This document shows, piece by piece, positions 25,620 to 39,400 of a stretch of DNA of 64,000 bases (position 1 is its first letter; each line of letters begins with the position of its first letter). Below the pieces are notes generated by a model. The model ran no database searches, was not told where the DNA came from, and saw only the letters and a program-made list of their open reading frames with translations. Position numbers and translations under genes: made by a program. Origin of the DNA: Isoetes taiwanensis (taxonomy: Eukaryota > Streptophyta > Lycopodiopsida > Isoetales > Isoetaceae); NCBI GenBank assembly GCA_021234155.1, contig JAJEKV010000034.1:5160028-5224027 (forward strand), given 5' to 3'.

Positions 25620-26210
25620 CTTTGGGTAAGATCCGCAGTTTTGCAACATTTTCAAGAGCAGCATTTTTCGTATTAGTAATTATTCTCGGTCTTATCAAAG
25701 ATCATCCCAGTCAAAATAGAGAGGCATTTTGGCGATCATATTTCATTTTACATTACGGGACAAGACGAGCTCTAGAAGGCAAGGATCGATCCTCCGAATC
25801 TAATGTACGCAAGTTCTGTTTACAAATTGGTTGCATATCGTCTATAGTTAATATTCTCAAAGCTATTCGAGGTGTACAGATCCAAGAGTTTCATCTCTCT
25901 TTGTCGAGCATTGGTACTCCATCAATATCCGTAACGCTTGTGTCGTGTATGTCTTCGGTGAAATTGAGAACTTGACTTTAAAAACACAAGCCATGACGAT
26001 GTTGGTGGAAGATTTGTCTCTAACTTTCCATGAAGGAGAACATTTGCTGGTGAGTTTTTGGTACATCTTGGAGTGTGAAGATTGAGCTAATTTTGAAAGC
26101 AATTTGATTGTTACGGATAATGGGTTCCAGTGAAACCGTAAAGGCGTCCACTTTAAGAGCAATTATCGGACTATGGCTTCGAAATGGCATAACCGTGTCT
26201 TTTTCCCTTT
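25620..26210 (+). pseudogene. ABCD-type ABC transporter fragment, copy b
   Basis: Block-A2 copy. A long frame from 25403 to 25975 runs through unrelated leader or intron sequence and ends with a GTPSISVT-like and SSVKLRT segment just before the nucleotide-binding-domain exon. The exon with MLVEDLSLTFHEGEHLL is readable near 26000-26047 and is followed by a GTGAGT donor. The Walker A exon near 26117 is damaged (GTTACGGAT for GTTACAGAT, and GTGAAACCGTAAAGG where the Walker loop should be). Same relationships as copy a. Confidence 0.6.
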
Positions 26211-26529
26211 TCTAGTGTCTTCTTCTTTGTCCCTTGTCCCTCGCTCTTTGTGCTTTTCGACTTTCTCACGAACTTCCATGTTTCTCTGATGCTAACTATC
26301 TAAGTGGAGGGTTGGTTGCCATAAGCTACTGGAAAACCATACTTCTCTTTTTCCTTTACACACTTCTCTGGACCTCCAGGCATTTCTACAATTACAGTAG
26401 CTAGTGATGGTAAGCTGCATGTAGTCCTTAAGAGACATTATCTTGATTATATTTGTGCCATAATAATTAGCAGTAGGAGGAGGATATGCAATAGATGCGG
26501 ACTGACATGTGAAGATGATCTCCTGCTGA

Positions 26530-28950
26530 CATGAAAACACCTAGTTTTGGTAAAAAATGTTTTAATGCCTTGCAAGTCATCTATCCAAAGCAAGATATCA
26601 CATTTCTAGTGGCAAAATTCGCAAAAGGTAGGCCCGAGATCGCGACAGAAATGCCATCACCCGATCCGGTTGAGGAAACTCGCCCAAAAATGAGGCGGGT
26701 TTTAGGCTAGCGTGACAACACCGATTTGCTAAAAGGGTTAAAATGCCATGCAAGTCATCTATCTATATACAAAATATGACATTTTCTACAAACCCCTTCT
26801 ACAACATGATGATGTCGAATAGAAAGAATGTTGCCTCGTGGTGGTCTGTATTCTTTAGGGTTTACATGATAGTGTATTTTAGGCAGAAACAAAACAACGG
26901 ATGAAAAGAGGAGTAGATGTCAAAATCATGCAAGAGAACATGCAAAAGAACATTAGAAGGTAAATTTGGAGCATGCAAGCGTAATAATGGAACAAAATAA
27001 ATATATAAATATTGAATTGGCAGGTTAAATAGCATATCTTGCTCGCAAATGCGCCGCCAATCTATATTACGCCGAAACTCGGAGAATTTGGTGCGTCGGC
27101 CATCGCCTCCCCAACCTCCAATTGAATAACTCCCGCGGTTTTGTTTAGATGAATTGTTCCTTTTGCTTTAGCGGGCAATTTGATTTTCAAATTTCAAATT
27201 CCCGGATTATTTCTTTTTGCCTTTAAAGGTCCGTGATTATCCCCTCTGTCTCAACCAACCTCACGCGGTCGCGGGCCATTATGGTTTGATTCTTCCACCA
27301 CCCACTTCTAGCGGAGTTTCCAAGTCGCCGTACATTTGGCACGTTTCATTACGCAGACACGCCCCGTCTTTGGTTGTCACAATCAAGATTTCATTCATTC
27401 AAATATTCTTTTTCCCCGCCAAATTTTCAGCGCCGAGAGTTTTAGTGCAACACCCGCCATCCGGGTATTTATGGCGGCGATAATGGGTATTAAATGCTCC
27501 CCGCCACAATTAATTGCATGGTATTAATGAGTCGCGCCTACTTAAGGACCCATTTTCGCGAAAAAATCTGCATCTTCAAAAAAATCTCAGCTTTTTCGAA
27601 AACTCTAGGCGACATAATTCTCGATCTCGACCTCAAAGAAGGTAATTTTCACGCTTTTCTTTAGCAATCGGTAGTCTTAGACCTTATTCGCCTTTTTTCT
27701 GGTGGAATAGTTTTCAACAAGATCGCTTAGCGATCTTGTTTATCTCTACAACTATTCGCTTTTTAGATTCGGATTGCTTGGGGAACCGTGGCCCACGATT
27801 CCCACGTAGACTTATAACATTAAAATAGAGCATATACTTTTTGTCTAGAGGATCGTGGAAGTTTACTGTCGGTGACCATTTTGTCAAGGCAGTTCTCTCA
27901 AAGATCGCGAACCGCATTTCTCTCGAGGCATTTTATCTCAAAGATGATGTCCGTTTAATAGCTTCGGTGTAAATAGGATCGCGATGCATGGATGTGGTTG
28001 ACCATTTTATGATTTCATTCCAAAGACTTGATCTCTTTCGAGGGGCCTAACATGGAGCCGATGTGCATAGTGACTCCGGTGGCCGGAAGTGGTGCATGGA
28101 AATTCCCGCAATACCACATATAAAAGGGACACGGAGGAAGGACCCTGCCTTCCCGAGGACGAAAGGGTGCGTAAGACTTTGAAAAAGATGGGTATAATTG
28201 TAGCCATGTGGGAAGGGACAAAAATAACAAAGGTGGGATGCTATCATTTATAGCGTGGAGGATACTGGCGAAGTGCACCGTAGAGTATATGCCGCGATGG
28301 CGAAATTACGACCCATCCATAATGATGGCAAGCAAGCAAAACAAGTTGGCTAGTGGCAAGGGTGTGCCAACCGTGCAAAGGGGTATGGTTGGTTCCATTC
28401 ATATCACATGACTATCCAGATTCTCGATAACTCACTACTTGCATAGACATACCCTTATGTCCGAGCTTGCCTTCCGGTAGGATCGTATCATGAGGATTAT
28501 AAAAAGGCTTATCAGGTTTATTATGGAAGTCTTCAATGATGTCTCATATCTATGTTAAGTGTTGTATTGTGATCACTTTTATAGAAGAACGTAAAGCTTA
28601 TTTTCGGAAACAACAAGGTAGTCCGGCCTCGATCATTATGTATGTAAAATTGAGGCCATCGGCTGTGATGTCTTCTTTATTTTCTCCAATGTAACGAGAA
28701 TCATCTTATAATATTTTCGTTATACTTTAATGTCCATTATGAATGACATTGTTGCTACCTCATAAACCTTTATAGGATACAACAATTGCCCACCATATTA
28801 TTGCCCATTATATACTAAAATAACACTAGGCCATGCAAGTTGATCTCAGTATAATGATGACATATAAAAATGGTTGTAAGTTTTTAGCATTGTTTTTAGG
28901 TTGCCCTAAGGGGCAAACCCTCGTTCATGAGGGTTTGTGTATTCCATGTA
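26530..28950. repeat. Arm D of the quasi-palindrome (left)
   Basis: From ~27720 to 28950 this sequence is the reverse complement of 39870-41500. The right arm carries a TRIM element at a position that is empty here (~28163). The first kilobase (26530-27700) has no partner that I recognise. No gene is identified: frames near 28000-28280 and 28208-28411 do not match known families, although the minus-strand frame at 40116-40406 in the other arm retains a parallel reading. Confidence 0.65.
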
Positions 28951-28985
28951 TATGCCAAATATATCCGGGACTATGCCAATAGCCA
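28899..28985 (+). repeat. GGTTGCCC/GGGCAAACC foldback motif (copy in arm D)
   Basis: GGTTGCCCTAAGGGGCAAACCC is a near-perfect inverted repeat, followed by a TATATGCC-type stretch. Related hairpins occur at 53106-53129, 25506-25528, 4450-4473 and, inverted, at 39871-39893. Confidence 0.45.
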
Positions 28986-29099
28986 AAATTCATTATTGGA
29001 TGTAAACTATTGGTCGCTTCTATTCTTTGGGTAGCCACTCACGAAAGCTGGCTAACGATTCAATTCGACAATCCTTAATGTCTGGTCATTAAAGTAGGC

Positions 29100-30958
29100 C
29101 AAACATGTAAACACCCATATTCTACACCTCTCTAATTGCTTACAACTTTAGATGACCAATACAATATCATGAACTTCTAATTTGTGGTAATAGAATCTAC
29201 ATAACAATCACAACATGATAGAGTAACACATTTCCAACCATCTTAATAAATAGCAACTTTATGAATAAACACAAACAACTATTGCTCTTGGGTTACTATC
29301 TACCATGTCACAAGTTCGAGTCCAAATAGACAATGAGCGTAACTTTCTTGGACTAAGAAAATGACAACCTGCAGATTTATAGCTATCCACACAAAACAAA
29401 CAAGACCCAACACAAAATACGAGAGCATAACCCATGGAATTGGAAACACACTTTCGATGGATGGAAACACACTTTTCGGCCAATCGAGGGCAACCCTCGA
29501 TCGTGAGCACTTTGTTATTGTTATTGTTTGTACTAGTGCAACCCTTGTTGTTTTTGTAAAGTAAGACATATTTTATCTAAAGCCTTTAGGAATCGGTAGA
29601 AACAAGTTAGATATTTTTATCTCCAAAAGCCTTTAGGGAATCGAACCCAAACAATTCCTTCACCACAATCACAACCACAATATAATCCGCGATATGTGGT
29701 CAGGGTTTGGCCCATCGTTCTTACAAACAAATTGATATTTTGCGAAGCTCTGAAAAAGCTTGAAAGGTTTTGGTTTCTCAAATTAAAGCCTGCGGATTTT
29801 CGAGCCCGAAGCTAGTGGAGGAATTTTGCCCCGACAACCTTTATAAACACATAAAACCGTGTTTATAGATTCTAAGAAAAATGCTTCTAGCTTAGAATAG
29901 AATGAGGCAAAGAAAAACAACAACAAAATTCCCATGGAAGCAAGCCATTATGTAGTTTCAAATTGTCAACAAGCATCCGGTCTGCAGACCATTATTATTA
30001 ATGTTTCATACTCAAAGATATGAAATGATTAAATGTAGCTTAAATTTAACAACTACCATGTTTTTTCTTAAGCTTTTCAATGCGGTCATATTCGTCTTTG
30101 AGGATGTGAAGAAGACTAGAATTCCTTTAGGCACAAATATGGATAGGCTTGAAAAACTAAAAAGAAAACATTTATTTGACAAATAACAAAAGAGGATTTA
30201 AAATAAAATTTTTGAATGTGATGGTTTTGAGTAATGAGATGATTTTCGGTTAGTTCGGCACTTTGATTACTGATGGGTGTATTCAGAGGCCGAAATTTCA
30301 ATTTAGATGATACCGTTTTTAATGACCCTAGCGAGGCTTGGCGGCGGTCTAAGAGCGTCGACAAGTTGTAGTCATTCATACGCATCAACAAAGTTTGCTT
30401 GATCTTGTTGTCCATATGCAGTTAATTTTGAGAACTATAAATCTTAAGAGGGAGGTACTTTTATCTAATTTTAATTAGTTGGGAAGTCCCCCCTTACTTG
30501 CACCTAACATCCCGTGGAAGTAAATACATAATTCCTATGAAGACATTTCTAAAGAATATGTTATTAATCTAAGGAGAAATGAGAAAATGCAAAATTTGAA
30601 TTCATGTCCGACAACTTGGATATCCATATATTAAGTATATCTTTGCATAATTTCCCTTTACTTGCTTTGTGTATGCAGGACATCACAGATGTGGATGAAC
30701 CCGAATGGCTGGTTGAACCCGCAAAATCCACTGCTAACTACATGTGATTAGTGAATGTACTTGTGTTCAAAATTTTTCCTTGGACTTGTTCATCTCAAAC
30801 TGTCTTATAAAGCCAACTAACTAACAGATTGTTAGATGCGGTTGAGCTACCTCTGCTTCAGTACAAAGATGCATTTCCCATGCATGTTCTGGAAGCCAAG
30901 AATGGGCCAAGAGCAAAATGATTTATATAGAATCGAAACCTCTGATTTGTAAGCATTT
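29100..30958 (+). repeat. 1.5-kb repeat unit, forward copy V2
   Basis: Second forward copy of the unit, slightly longer than V1, including the B-box piece at 29312-29322 and the CAACTAACTAACAGATTG region near 30810. It adjoins arm D, just as the inverted tandem array adjoins arm D' on the right. It stops abruptly at ~30958, where sequence inverted from 16190-16290 begins. Confidence 0.75.
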
Positions 30959-31330
30959 TACGCTCTATTTAATCAGAAGTATAACATCGACTCTTATCAT
31001 TTATAAGATGATAATAGTCAATAAATACAAAATATCGAATAAGAGTCAATAAACACGACGATCCTTATCACCTACATGGTAATCACAATAGTCTGTAATT
31101 GTGCATGCCTCAATGGCTCCTCTAAAGGGCAACCCATTGGTAATCACAATAGTCTGTAATTGGTAATCACAATAGTCTGTAATTGTGCATGCCTCAATGG
31201 CTCCTCTAAAGGGCAACCCATTGATGCTCAATGGCTCCTCTTAAGGGCAACCCATTGATGCTAGCATCTTTTTTATTATATACAGGATTTAGGATTTGTT
31301 TATTATATACAGGATTTAGGATTTGGAGCT
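30958..31330. repeat. Rearrangement junction with stuttered short repeats
   Basis: 30958-31060 is the reverse complement of ~16180-16290. Then a ~62-base unit (GGTAATCACAATAGTCTGTA through GGGCAACCCATT) appears fully at 31079-31139 and 31161-31223, with partial copies between and after. A ~27-base unit containing TATATACAGGATTTAGGATT is doubled at 31270-31323. Gene fragment X copy 3 begins immediately after. The piled-up short duplications mark a breakpoint. Confidence 0.7.
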
Positions 31331-31459
31331 TTAGTTTGGCCATATTTGAAGCAGTAAGTATCATGCGGTGTTTCCTGGTGTCCAGATACGATTTGGATTT
31401 GGAAACATAAGACTATATTTGTAGGATCATGGCTCTTATCGATTAAGATGGAATAGGAA

Positions 31460-31747
31460 TTGATCATCATGTTTACAATTGTGGTGAGTTTGGCTTGCTT
31501 ACTCCAATTCCGGACATGTGCTGAGAAAGAGCTTCCTAGAAAAGTACTTCGACACCCTTCATTCCGTAAGTATGCTCAAGGTAAACTGTCATGCTCCCAA
31601 GCTGCAAAAGAAATTGCAGCTCTATATGAGGTGAATGAGTCCAGGGTACTTGAGATCCTACATAATCTATGCAATGCTTCTAAGGTTGAGGAGGATCTGT
31701 TGTCCCGGCTTAAAAGCATAATCTCATGCATGCCGACGTTAATTTAG
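31460..31747 (+). pseudogene. Gene fragment X, copy 3 (inverted, longest frame)
   Basis: This 95-residue open frame is the best copy of fragment X. It runs through HPSFRKYAQGKLSCSQAAKE, then YEVNESRVLEILHNLCNAS, then KVEEDLLSRLKSIISCMP. After a frameshift the sense continues with EWDVIR and a charged stretch around LPDLK and EGKKVIRIEQDVEEAS up to ~31915. The leading MIIMFTIVV residues may be intron or untranslated sequence, since a DYxIxIDHH-coding stretch lies just upstream in another frame. No known family is recognised. It is the reverse complement of the start of blocks A1 and A2. Confidence 0.5.
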
Positions 31748-32039
31748 TTGGTTGGATTGATATAACCCAGAATGGGATGTTATCCGACCCAAGTTTCTCA
31801 ATCTATTTGGAAGTCTTTGGATCTTACAAGCACTCTCCCAGATTTGAAAGCGGGTAAGAAAGTCATTAGAATTGAACAAGATGTAGAAGAGGCATCATTC
31901 TTTGAATTGTAGAGGAATTAAAACAATTCCCTTCACTCTACAAACCAAGTGCATGTTTTAGGTTCTTAAGGACAATCTGATAGCCCCAAATTATTGAAGG
32001 TGGGACGGTCCGCCCTTAGAAGGGTCATTAACACCGCCG

Positions 32040-33480
32040 GTTTTCACATTCTAGTGACACAAACCAACAGATCTCTATGGTGGATTTATGTGCTCGACCC
32101 ATAGCGGCGTCTCTAGCGGTAGTGGCCTCTCTTTGATGATGTATTTTCTTCTCCACAAGTGCAAAATATCTTTGAACAAGTTGCATCATTTGTTGGAGAA
32201 TGCAAAAATTTTGGCTTCAATGGCATCGACTTTAAGAAACACCACCCGGATGTGGACACCATGGCTCTTTGCATAAGTGCGGTACGTGGAGCATGAGTTT
32301 GTGAATGAGGCACATGCTTCTAAAATGTTGGACCTTATTATTTCCAATGTTGATGCCCAAGGGACACTTCGGTTTACTTGAATGGCTTCGACCTCGAATC
32401 GATCTATGTTTCCATAGCCAGCGTGCTCTTTCTTGCATATCAAGCTGGGTAAGGGAATCACATCCTTTGTGATCGTTATCAAAGAGTTGCTTGTTCAAGA
32501 GTTCTTGGAGTGAAGGCTACAAATGGGGACAAGGTATTATCCTCGACCTGAGTGCTTTCTCTTTTATTATGGCAGGCTTACGCGACGCTTTAGAAATAAA
32601 GTGCCCGTGTATGAGCAAACCGGTAGATGTAATTAAGGTGCCAGACTGGAAGCTCTCGTGATTCATCTTCGCCACAAATGGCAATATAAGCCGGATTATA
32701 CTCAACTCCATGTTTGACATGGCAGTGAATGAGTTGGATATAGATGTGCTACTGCAATCATAAAGCAGAGTGATGGATCGTGGCCCTTACACAAACATGG
32801 TTTCTCCCAAGCGCAATTGTTGGCTGCATAATCCTGCACTAGAGATAGTTTTCATATTGGCAGCCTTGCTCCATACTTAATAGTTGAAAAAAGAAGTCGC
32901 TCATGGGGCTTAAAAACACTAAACTAGTAGCACAAAATTTCATTTTATTTCAGCAATTTTGCTTCTTAAGCAACAATAATACAATAGATTATTAGCACAA
33001 GTTCGATTGGCGAGTTCTACTTCTTAAGCAAAGATAGTATAAAGATCTGAAATCTAGAAAGTATTCTAACTCTTCATCCTTCGAAAGATCTTATCTTTAT
33101 TACCAATTATTTGTGTCCCCTGGCTCTCTCAAGTCGTCATACATGTGATTTCGATGATAGTAGGAGTTCCGGGCGAGAGGCAATGCTATGTGCACATACC
33201 GCTGCTGCGATTGTTGGTAGAGATGTGCTCTCCCATAAACATATCAAAGCCGAGGACAATCCTCGTGTACCTTCGTGATAAAGGGCAACGTTTTTGAACT
33301 TATCTTTAAACATGACATTACACTAAAGGGCTTGGCATCTTTTCTTTGGAGCTCATAAGCGGGAGGCTAGCAATCGGCAATGCCCACCAAAGATCTATAG
33401 TTACAGGATCTTTGAAGACACCCTATCGACACATAAGTTTGAAGAGCCTTAAATCAATTTCCATTAGCAGGGCAAATCGT
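32040..33480. repeat. Inverted copy of 19570-20985 (block B)
   Basis: Continuous reverse-complement match to the sequence left of block A2, including the stretch GAGGACAATCCTCGTGTACC at ~33250 and the TTCTTAAGCAA repeats near 32960-33040. It connects gene X to the first unit of the tandem array. Confidence 0.8.
32080..32880 (+). pseudogene. Downstream exons of gene X, inverted copy
   Basis: Reverse-complement duplicate of 20180-20911, lying directly after fragment X copy 3, so gene X reads left to right from 31.4 to 32.9 kb here. The same two candidate frames are seen, each shorter because of indels (for example 32088-32276). Matching position and order in both orientations show that the ~3.4 kb around gene X was copied as one unit. 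Function unknown. Confidence 0.35.
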
Positions 33481-36400
33481 GGGCCTACCATATTACGCTA
33501 TGCAATATCGTAACTAGATAATATAACATCCAAGCCATGACATACAGATCCAAAGTTTTAGTATTATATGCCAAATCATCTTTGCATATATGAACATTTA
33601 CAAATCAGAGGTTTTGATTCTATAAAAATCATTTTGCTCTTGGCCCATTCTTGGCTTCGAACATGCATGGGAAATGCATCTTTGTCTGAAGCGAGGTAGG
33701 TAGCTCAACCGCATCTAACAACTGTTAGTTTGTTGGCTTTATAAGACAGTTTGAGATGAACAAGTCCAAGGAAAAATTTTGAACACAAGTACATTCACTA
33801 ATCACATGTAGTTAGCGGTGGATTTTGCAGGGTTCAACCAACCATTCGGGTTCATCCACCGTGATGTCCGCATACAGTGCAAAGGGAAATTATAAAGCAT
33901 ATACTTAATATATGGATATCCAAGTTGTCGACATGAATTCAGCTAGCATTTTCTTTCTCTGTAGATTAACAACATATTCTTTAGAAATGTCTTCATAGAA
34001 ATTATGTATTTACTTCACGGATGTTAGGCGCCAAGTAAGGGACTTCCCAACTAATTGAAATTAGATAAAGTACCTCCTCTTAAGATTTATAGTTCTCAAA
34101 AATTAACTGCATATGGACAACAAGATCCGCAACTTTGTTGATGGAGAAGGAATGACCACAACTTGTCGATGCTCTTGCGTTGCCGCCAAGCCTGCTAGAG
34201 TCATCAAAAAACGCCAAAGACTGAAATGTATGACCGCATTGAAAGCTTAAGAAAAAACATGGTAGTTGTTAAGAAACATGGTCATTTCATATCTTTGAGT
34301 ATGAAACATTAATAATAATGGTCCGCAATTTGGATGCATGTTGACAATTTGAAACTACATAATGACTTGCTTCCATGGGAATTTTGTTGTTCTTTTTTTC
34401 TTCCCTCATTCTATTCTAGCGCTAGAAGCATTTTTCTTAGAATCTGTAAATGCAATTTTTATGTGTTTATAAAGCTTGTCGAGGCAAGCAGCTCGTAAAA
34501 ATGTGCAGTTTTAATTCGAGAAAACCAAAGCCCTTCAAGCTTTTTCAGAGCTCGCAAAATATCAGAGCTGTTGTAAGAACGATGGGCTTCAGCTTCAGCC
34601 ACATATGCGGATTATATTGTGGTTGTGATTGTGACTGAATGAATTGATTGGGTTCGATTCCCTAAGGCTTTAGATAAAAATATGTCTTACTGTACAAAAA
34701 ACAACAGTGGTTGCATTAACAAGGTGCTACGCACGAGGGGTTCCATGGGTTCTGCTCTGTATTTTGTGTTAGGTCTTGTTTGTTTTGTGTGGAGCCATAT
34801 AAATAGCTATAAATACAGGTTGTCATTTTCTTAGTCCAAGAAGGCGCTCATTGTCTATTTGGACTCGAACTTGTGACATGACTGAGATAGTAACCCAAGA
34901 GCAATAGTGTTTGTGTTTATTCATAAAGTTGCTATTTATTAAGATGGTTGAAATGTGTTACTCTATCATGTAGTGATTGTTATGTATATTTTATTACCAC
35001 ATGATATTGTATTGGTCATCTAAAGTTGTAAGCAATTAAGAAAGGCGTAGAATATAGGTGTAGCAATCAGCAATGCCCACCAAAGATCTATAGTTACAGG
35101 ATGCTGAAGACACCTATTAGCAGGCAACTGTGGGCCTACCATATTCTGCTATGCAATATCGTAACTAGATAATATAACATCCAAGCCATGACATACAGAT
35201 CCAAAATTTTAGTATTATATGCCAAATCATCTTTGCATATATGAACATTTACAAATCGAGGTTTCGATTCTATAAAAATCATTTTGCTCTTGGCTCCCTC
35301 TTGGCTTGGTTTTAACATGCATGGGAAATGCATCTTTGTCCTGAAGCGTAGGTAGCTCAACCGCATCTAACAACCGTTAGTTAGTTGGCTTTATAAGGCG
35401 ATTTGAGATGAACAAGTCCAAAGGAAAAATTTTGAACACAAGTACATTCACTAATCACATGTAGTTAGCGTGTGGATTTTGCGTGTTCAACCAGACCATT
35501 CGTGTTCATCCACGCGTGGATGTCCGCATACACCGTGCAAAGGGAAATTATCTTCATAGGAATTATGTATTTACTTCACGGATGTTAGGGCAAGTAGGGG
35601 ACTTCCCAACTAATTAAAATTAGATAAAGTACCTCCTCTTAATATTTATAGTTACTCAAAAATTAAGCGCATATGGACAACAAGATCCGCAACTATGTTG
35701 ATGGAGAAGGAATGACCACAACTTGCTGATGCTCTTCTTGGCGCCAAGTAAACGCTAGAGTCATTAAAAACGCTCAGCACTGAGCTGTGTGACCGCATTG
35801 AAAAGCTTAAGAAAAACATGGTAGTTGTTAAGAATTTAAGCTACATTTAATTGAGTATGAAACATTAATAATAATGGTCTGCAGACTGGATGCTTGTTGA
35901 CAATTTGAAACTACATAATGACTTGCTTCCATGGGAATTTTGTTGTTCTGTTTTTCTTGCCTCATTCTATTCTAGCATTCGAGAAAATTAAAACCCTTCA
36001 AGCTTTTTCAGAGCTCGCAAAATATCAGAGCTGTGTGTAAGAACGATGGGCTTCAGCTTCAGCCACATATGCGGATTATATTGTGGTTGTGATTGTGACT
36101 GAATGAATTTTTGGGTTCGATTCCCTAAAGGCTTTAAATTAAAATATGTTTACTGTACAAAAAACAACATGTAAAAAAAACAAGAGTGATTGCACTAGTA
36201 CAAACAACAACAAGGTGCTACGCACGAGAGGTTGCCCTCCGATGGCCCGAAAGTGTACCGGTGGGCTGAAAGTGTGTTTCCATGAGTTCTGCTCTGTATT
36301 TTGTGTTGGGTCTTGTTTGTTTTGTGTGGAGCCATATAAATAGCTATAAATGCAGGTTGTCATTTTCTTAGTCCAAGAAGGCACTCATTGTCTATTTGGA

Positions 36401-39400
36401 CTCGAACTTGTGACATGACTGAGATAGTAACCCAAGAGCAATAGTGTTTGTGTTTATTCATAAAGTTGCTATTTATTAAGATGGTTGAAATGTGTTACTC
36501 TATCATGTAGTGATTGTTATGTATATTTTATTACCACATGATATTGTATTGGTCATCTAAAGTTGTAAGCAATTAAGAAAGGCGTAGAATATAGGTGTAG
36601 CAATCAGCAATGCCCACCAAAGATCTATAGTTACAGGATGCTGAAGACACCTATTAGCAGGCAACTGTGGGCCTACCATATTCTGCTATGCAATATCGTA
36701 ACTAGATAATATAACATCCAAGCCATGACATACAGATCCAAAATTTTAGTATTATATGCCAAATCATCTTTGCATATATGAACATTTACAAATCAGAGGT
36801 TTCGATTCTATAAAAATCATTTTGCTCTTGGCCCACTCTTATTTTCGAACATGCATGGGAAATGCATCTTTGTCCTGGCGAGGTAGCTCAACCGCATCTA
36901 ACAATCTGTTAGTTAGTTGGCTTTATAAAGGCGGTTTGAGATGAACAAGTCCAAGGAAAAATTTTGAACACAAGTACATTCACTAATCACATGTAGTTAG
37001 CGGTGGATTTTGCGGGTTCAACCAGACCATTGAAGTTCATCCAGCGTGATATGCATACACCGTGCAAAGGGAAATTATCTTCATAGGAATTATGTATTTA
37101 CTTCCACGGATGTTAGGCGCCAAGTAGGGGACTTCCCAACTAATTAAAATTAGATAAAGTACCTCCTCTTAATATTTATAGTTACTCAAAATTAAGCGCA
37201 TATGGACAACAAGATCCGCAACTATGTTGATGGAGAAGGAATGACCACAACTTGTTGATGCTCTTCATTTCTTTATAAACTGCTAGAGTCATTAAAAATT
37301 TCGAAGATGAGCTGTATGACCGCATTGAAAAGCTTAAGAAAAAACATGGTAGTTGTTAAGAATTTAAGCTACATTTAATTGAGTATGAAACATTAATAAT
37401 AATGGTCTCTGCAGATTTGGATGCTTGTTGACAATTTGAAACTACATAATGACTTGCTTCCATGGGAATTTTGTTGTTTTTTTTTCTTGCCTCATTCTAT
37501 TCTAGCATTCGAGAAAACCAAAACCCTTCAAGCTTTTTTGAGCTTCATAAAAATATGTTGAGTGTGTGTAAGAACGATGGGCTTGACTTGACCACATATG
37601 CGGATTATATTGTGGTTGTGATTGTGGATTGAATGAATTTTTGGGTTCGATTCCTAAAGGCTTTAAATAAAAATATGTTTCTTGTACAAAAAACAACATG
37701 TAAAAAAACAAGAGTGATTGCACTAGTACAAACAACAACAAGGTGCTACGCGAGAGAGGTTGCCCTCAGATGGCCGAAAGTGTACCGTGGGCGAAAAGTG
37801 TGTTTCCATGAGTTCTGCTCTGTATTTTGTGTTGGGTCTTGTTTGTTTTGTGTGGAGCCATATAAATAGCTATAAATGCAGGTTGTCATTTTCTTAGTCC
37901 AAGAAGGCACTCATTGTCTATTTGGACTCGAACTTGTGACATGGTGAGATAGTAACCCAAGAGCAATAGTGTTTGTGTTTATTCATAAAGTTGCTATTTA
38001 TTAAGATGGTTGAAATGTGTTACTCTATCATGTAGTGATTGTTATGTATATTTTATTACCACATGATATTGTATTGGTCATCTAAAGTTGTAAGCAATTA
38101 AGAAAGGCGTAGAATATAGGTGTAGCAATCAGCAATGCCCACCAAAGATCTATAGTTACAGGATGCTGAAGACACCTATTAGCAGGCAACTGTGGGCCTA
38201 CCATATTCTGCTATGCAATATCGTAACTAGATAATATAACATCCAAGCCATGACATACGAGATCAAAATTTTAGTATTATATGCCAAATCATCTTTGCAT
38301 ATATGAACATTTACAAATCGGAGGTTTCGATTCTATAAAAATCATTTTGCTCTTGGCCCCTCTTGGCTTCAGAACATGCATGGGAAATGCATCTTTGTCT
38401 GAAGCGAGAGGTAGCTCAAGCGCATCTAACAATCTGTTAGTTAGTTGGCTTTTATAAGGCGATTTGAGATGAACAAGTCCAAGGAAAAATTTTGAACACA
38501 AGTACATTCACTAATCACATGTAGTTAGCGGTGGATTTTTGCAGGTTCAACCAGCCATTCAGGTTCATCCAGCGTGATGTGCGCATACACCGTGCAAAGG
38601 GAAATTATCTTCATAGGAATTATGTATTTACTTCCACGGATGTTAGGGCTTAAAGTAGGGGACTTCCCAACTAATTAAAATTAGATAAAGTACCTCCTCT
38701 TAATATTTATAGTTACTCAAAATTAAGCGCATATGGACAACAAGATCCGCAACTATGTTGATGGAGAAGGAATGACCACAACTTGTCGATGCTCTTCTTG
38801 GTTGCCCGCCAAGCCTGCTAGAGTCATTAAAACGCCAAAGACTGAAATGTATGACCGCATTGAAAAGCTTAAGAAAAACATGGTAGTTGTTAAGAATTTA
38901 AGCTACATTTAATTGAGTATGAAACATTAATAATAATGGTCTGCTTGGTGGATGCTTGTTGACAATTTGAAACTACATAATGACTTGCTTCCATGGGATT
39001 TTGTTGTTGTTGTTTTTCTTGCCTCATTCTATTCTAGCATTCGAGAAAACCAAAACCCTTCAAGCTTTTTGAGCTTCATAAAATATCGAGTTTTGTGTGT
39101 AAGAACGATGGGCTTCAAACTTGACCACATATCACGGATTATATTGTGGTTGTGATTGTGTGAATGAATTGTTTGGGTTCGATTCCCTAAAGGCTTTAAA
39201 TAAAAATATATTTCTTGTACAAAAAACAACATGTAAAAAAACAAGAGTGATTGCACTAGTACAAACAACAACAAAGGTGCTACGCATACGAGAGGTTGCC
39301 CTCCAGATGGCCGAAAAGTGTACCAGGTGGGCGAAAGTGTGTTTCCATGAGTTACGCTCTCGTATTTTTGTGTTGGGTCTTGTTTGTTTTTGTGTGGAGC

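Larger units (their letters stand above)
20985..26530. repeat. Segmental duplication block A, copy A2
   Basis: Second, direct-orientation copy of the 5.6 kb block at the start of the window. It is the cleaner copy for the small LTR element, with long open frames at 22613-23119 and 23070-23498. It is preceded at 19570-20985 by a further 1.4 kb of fragment-X gene sequence that A1 lacks only because the window begins there. Its 3' limit is where the match to A1 and to 52.6-54.4 kb fades, near 26530. Confidence 0.85.

Noticed and set aside
31079-31260. CRISPR-like array
   Set aside because: The repeated units are nested partial duplications without constant repeats and unique spacers, and the genome is a plant nuclear one.
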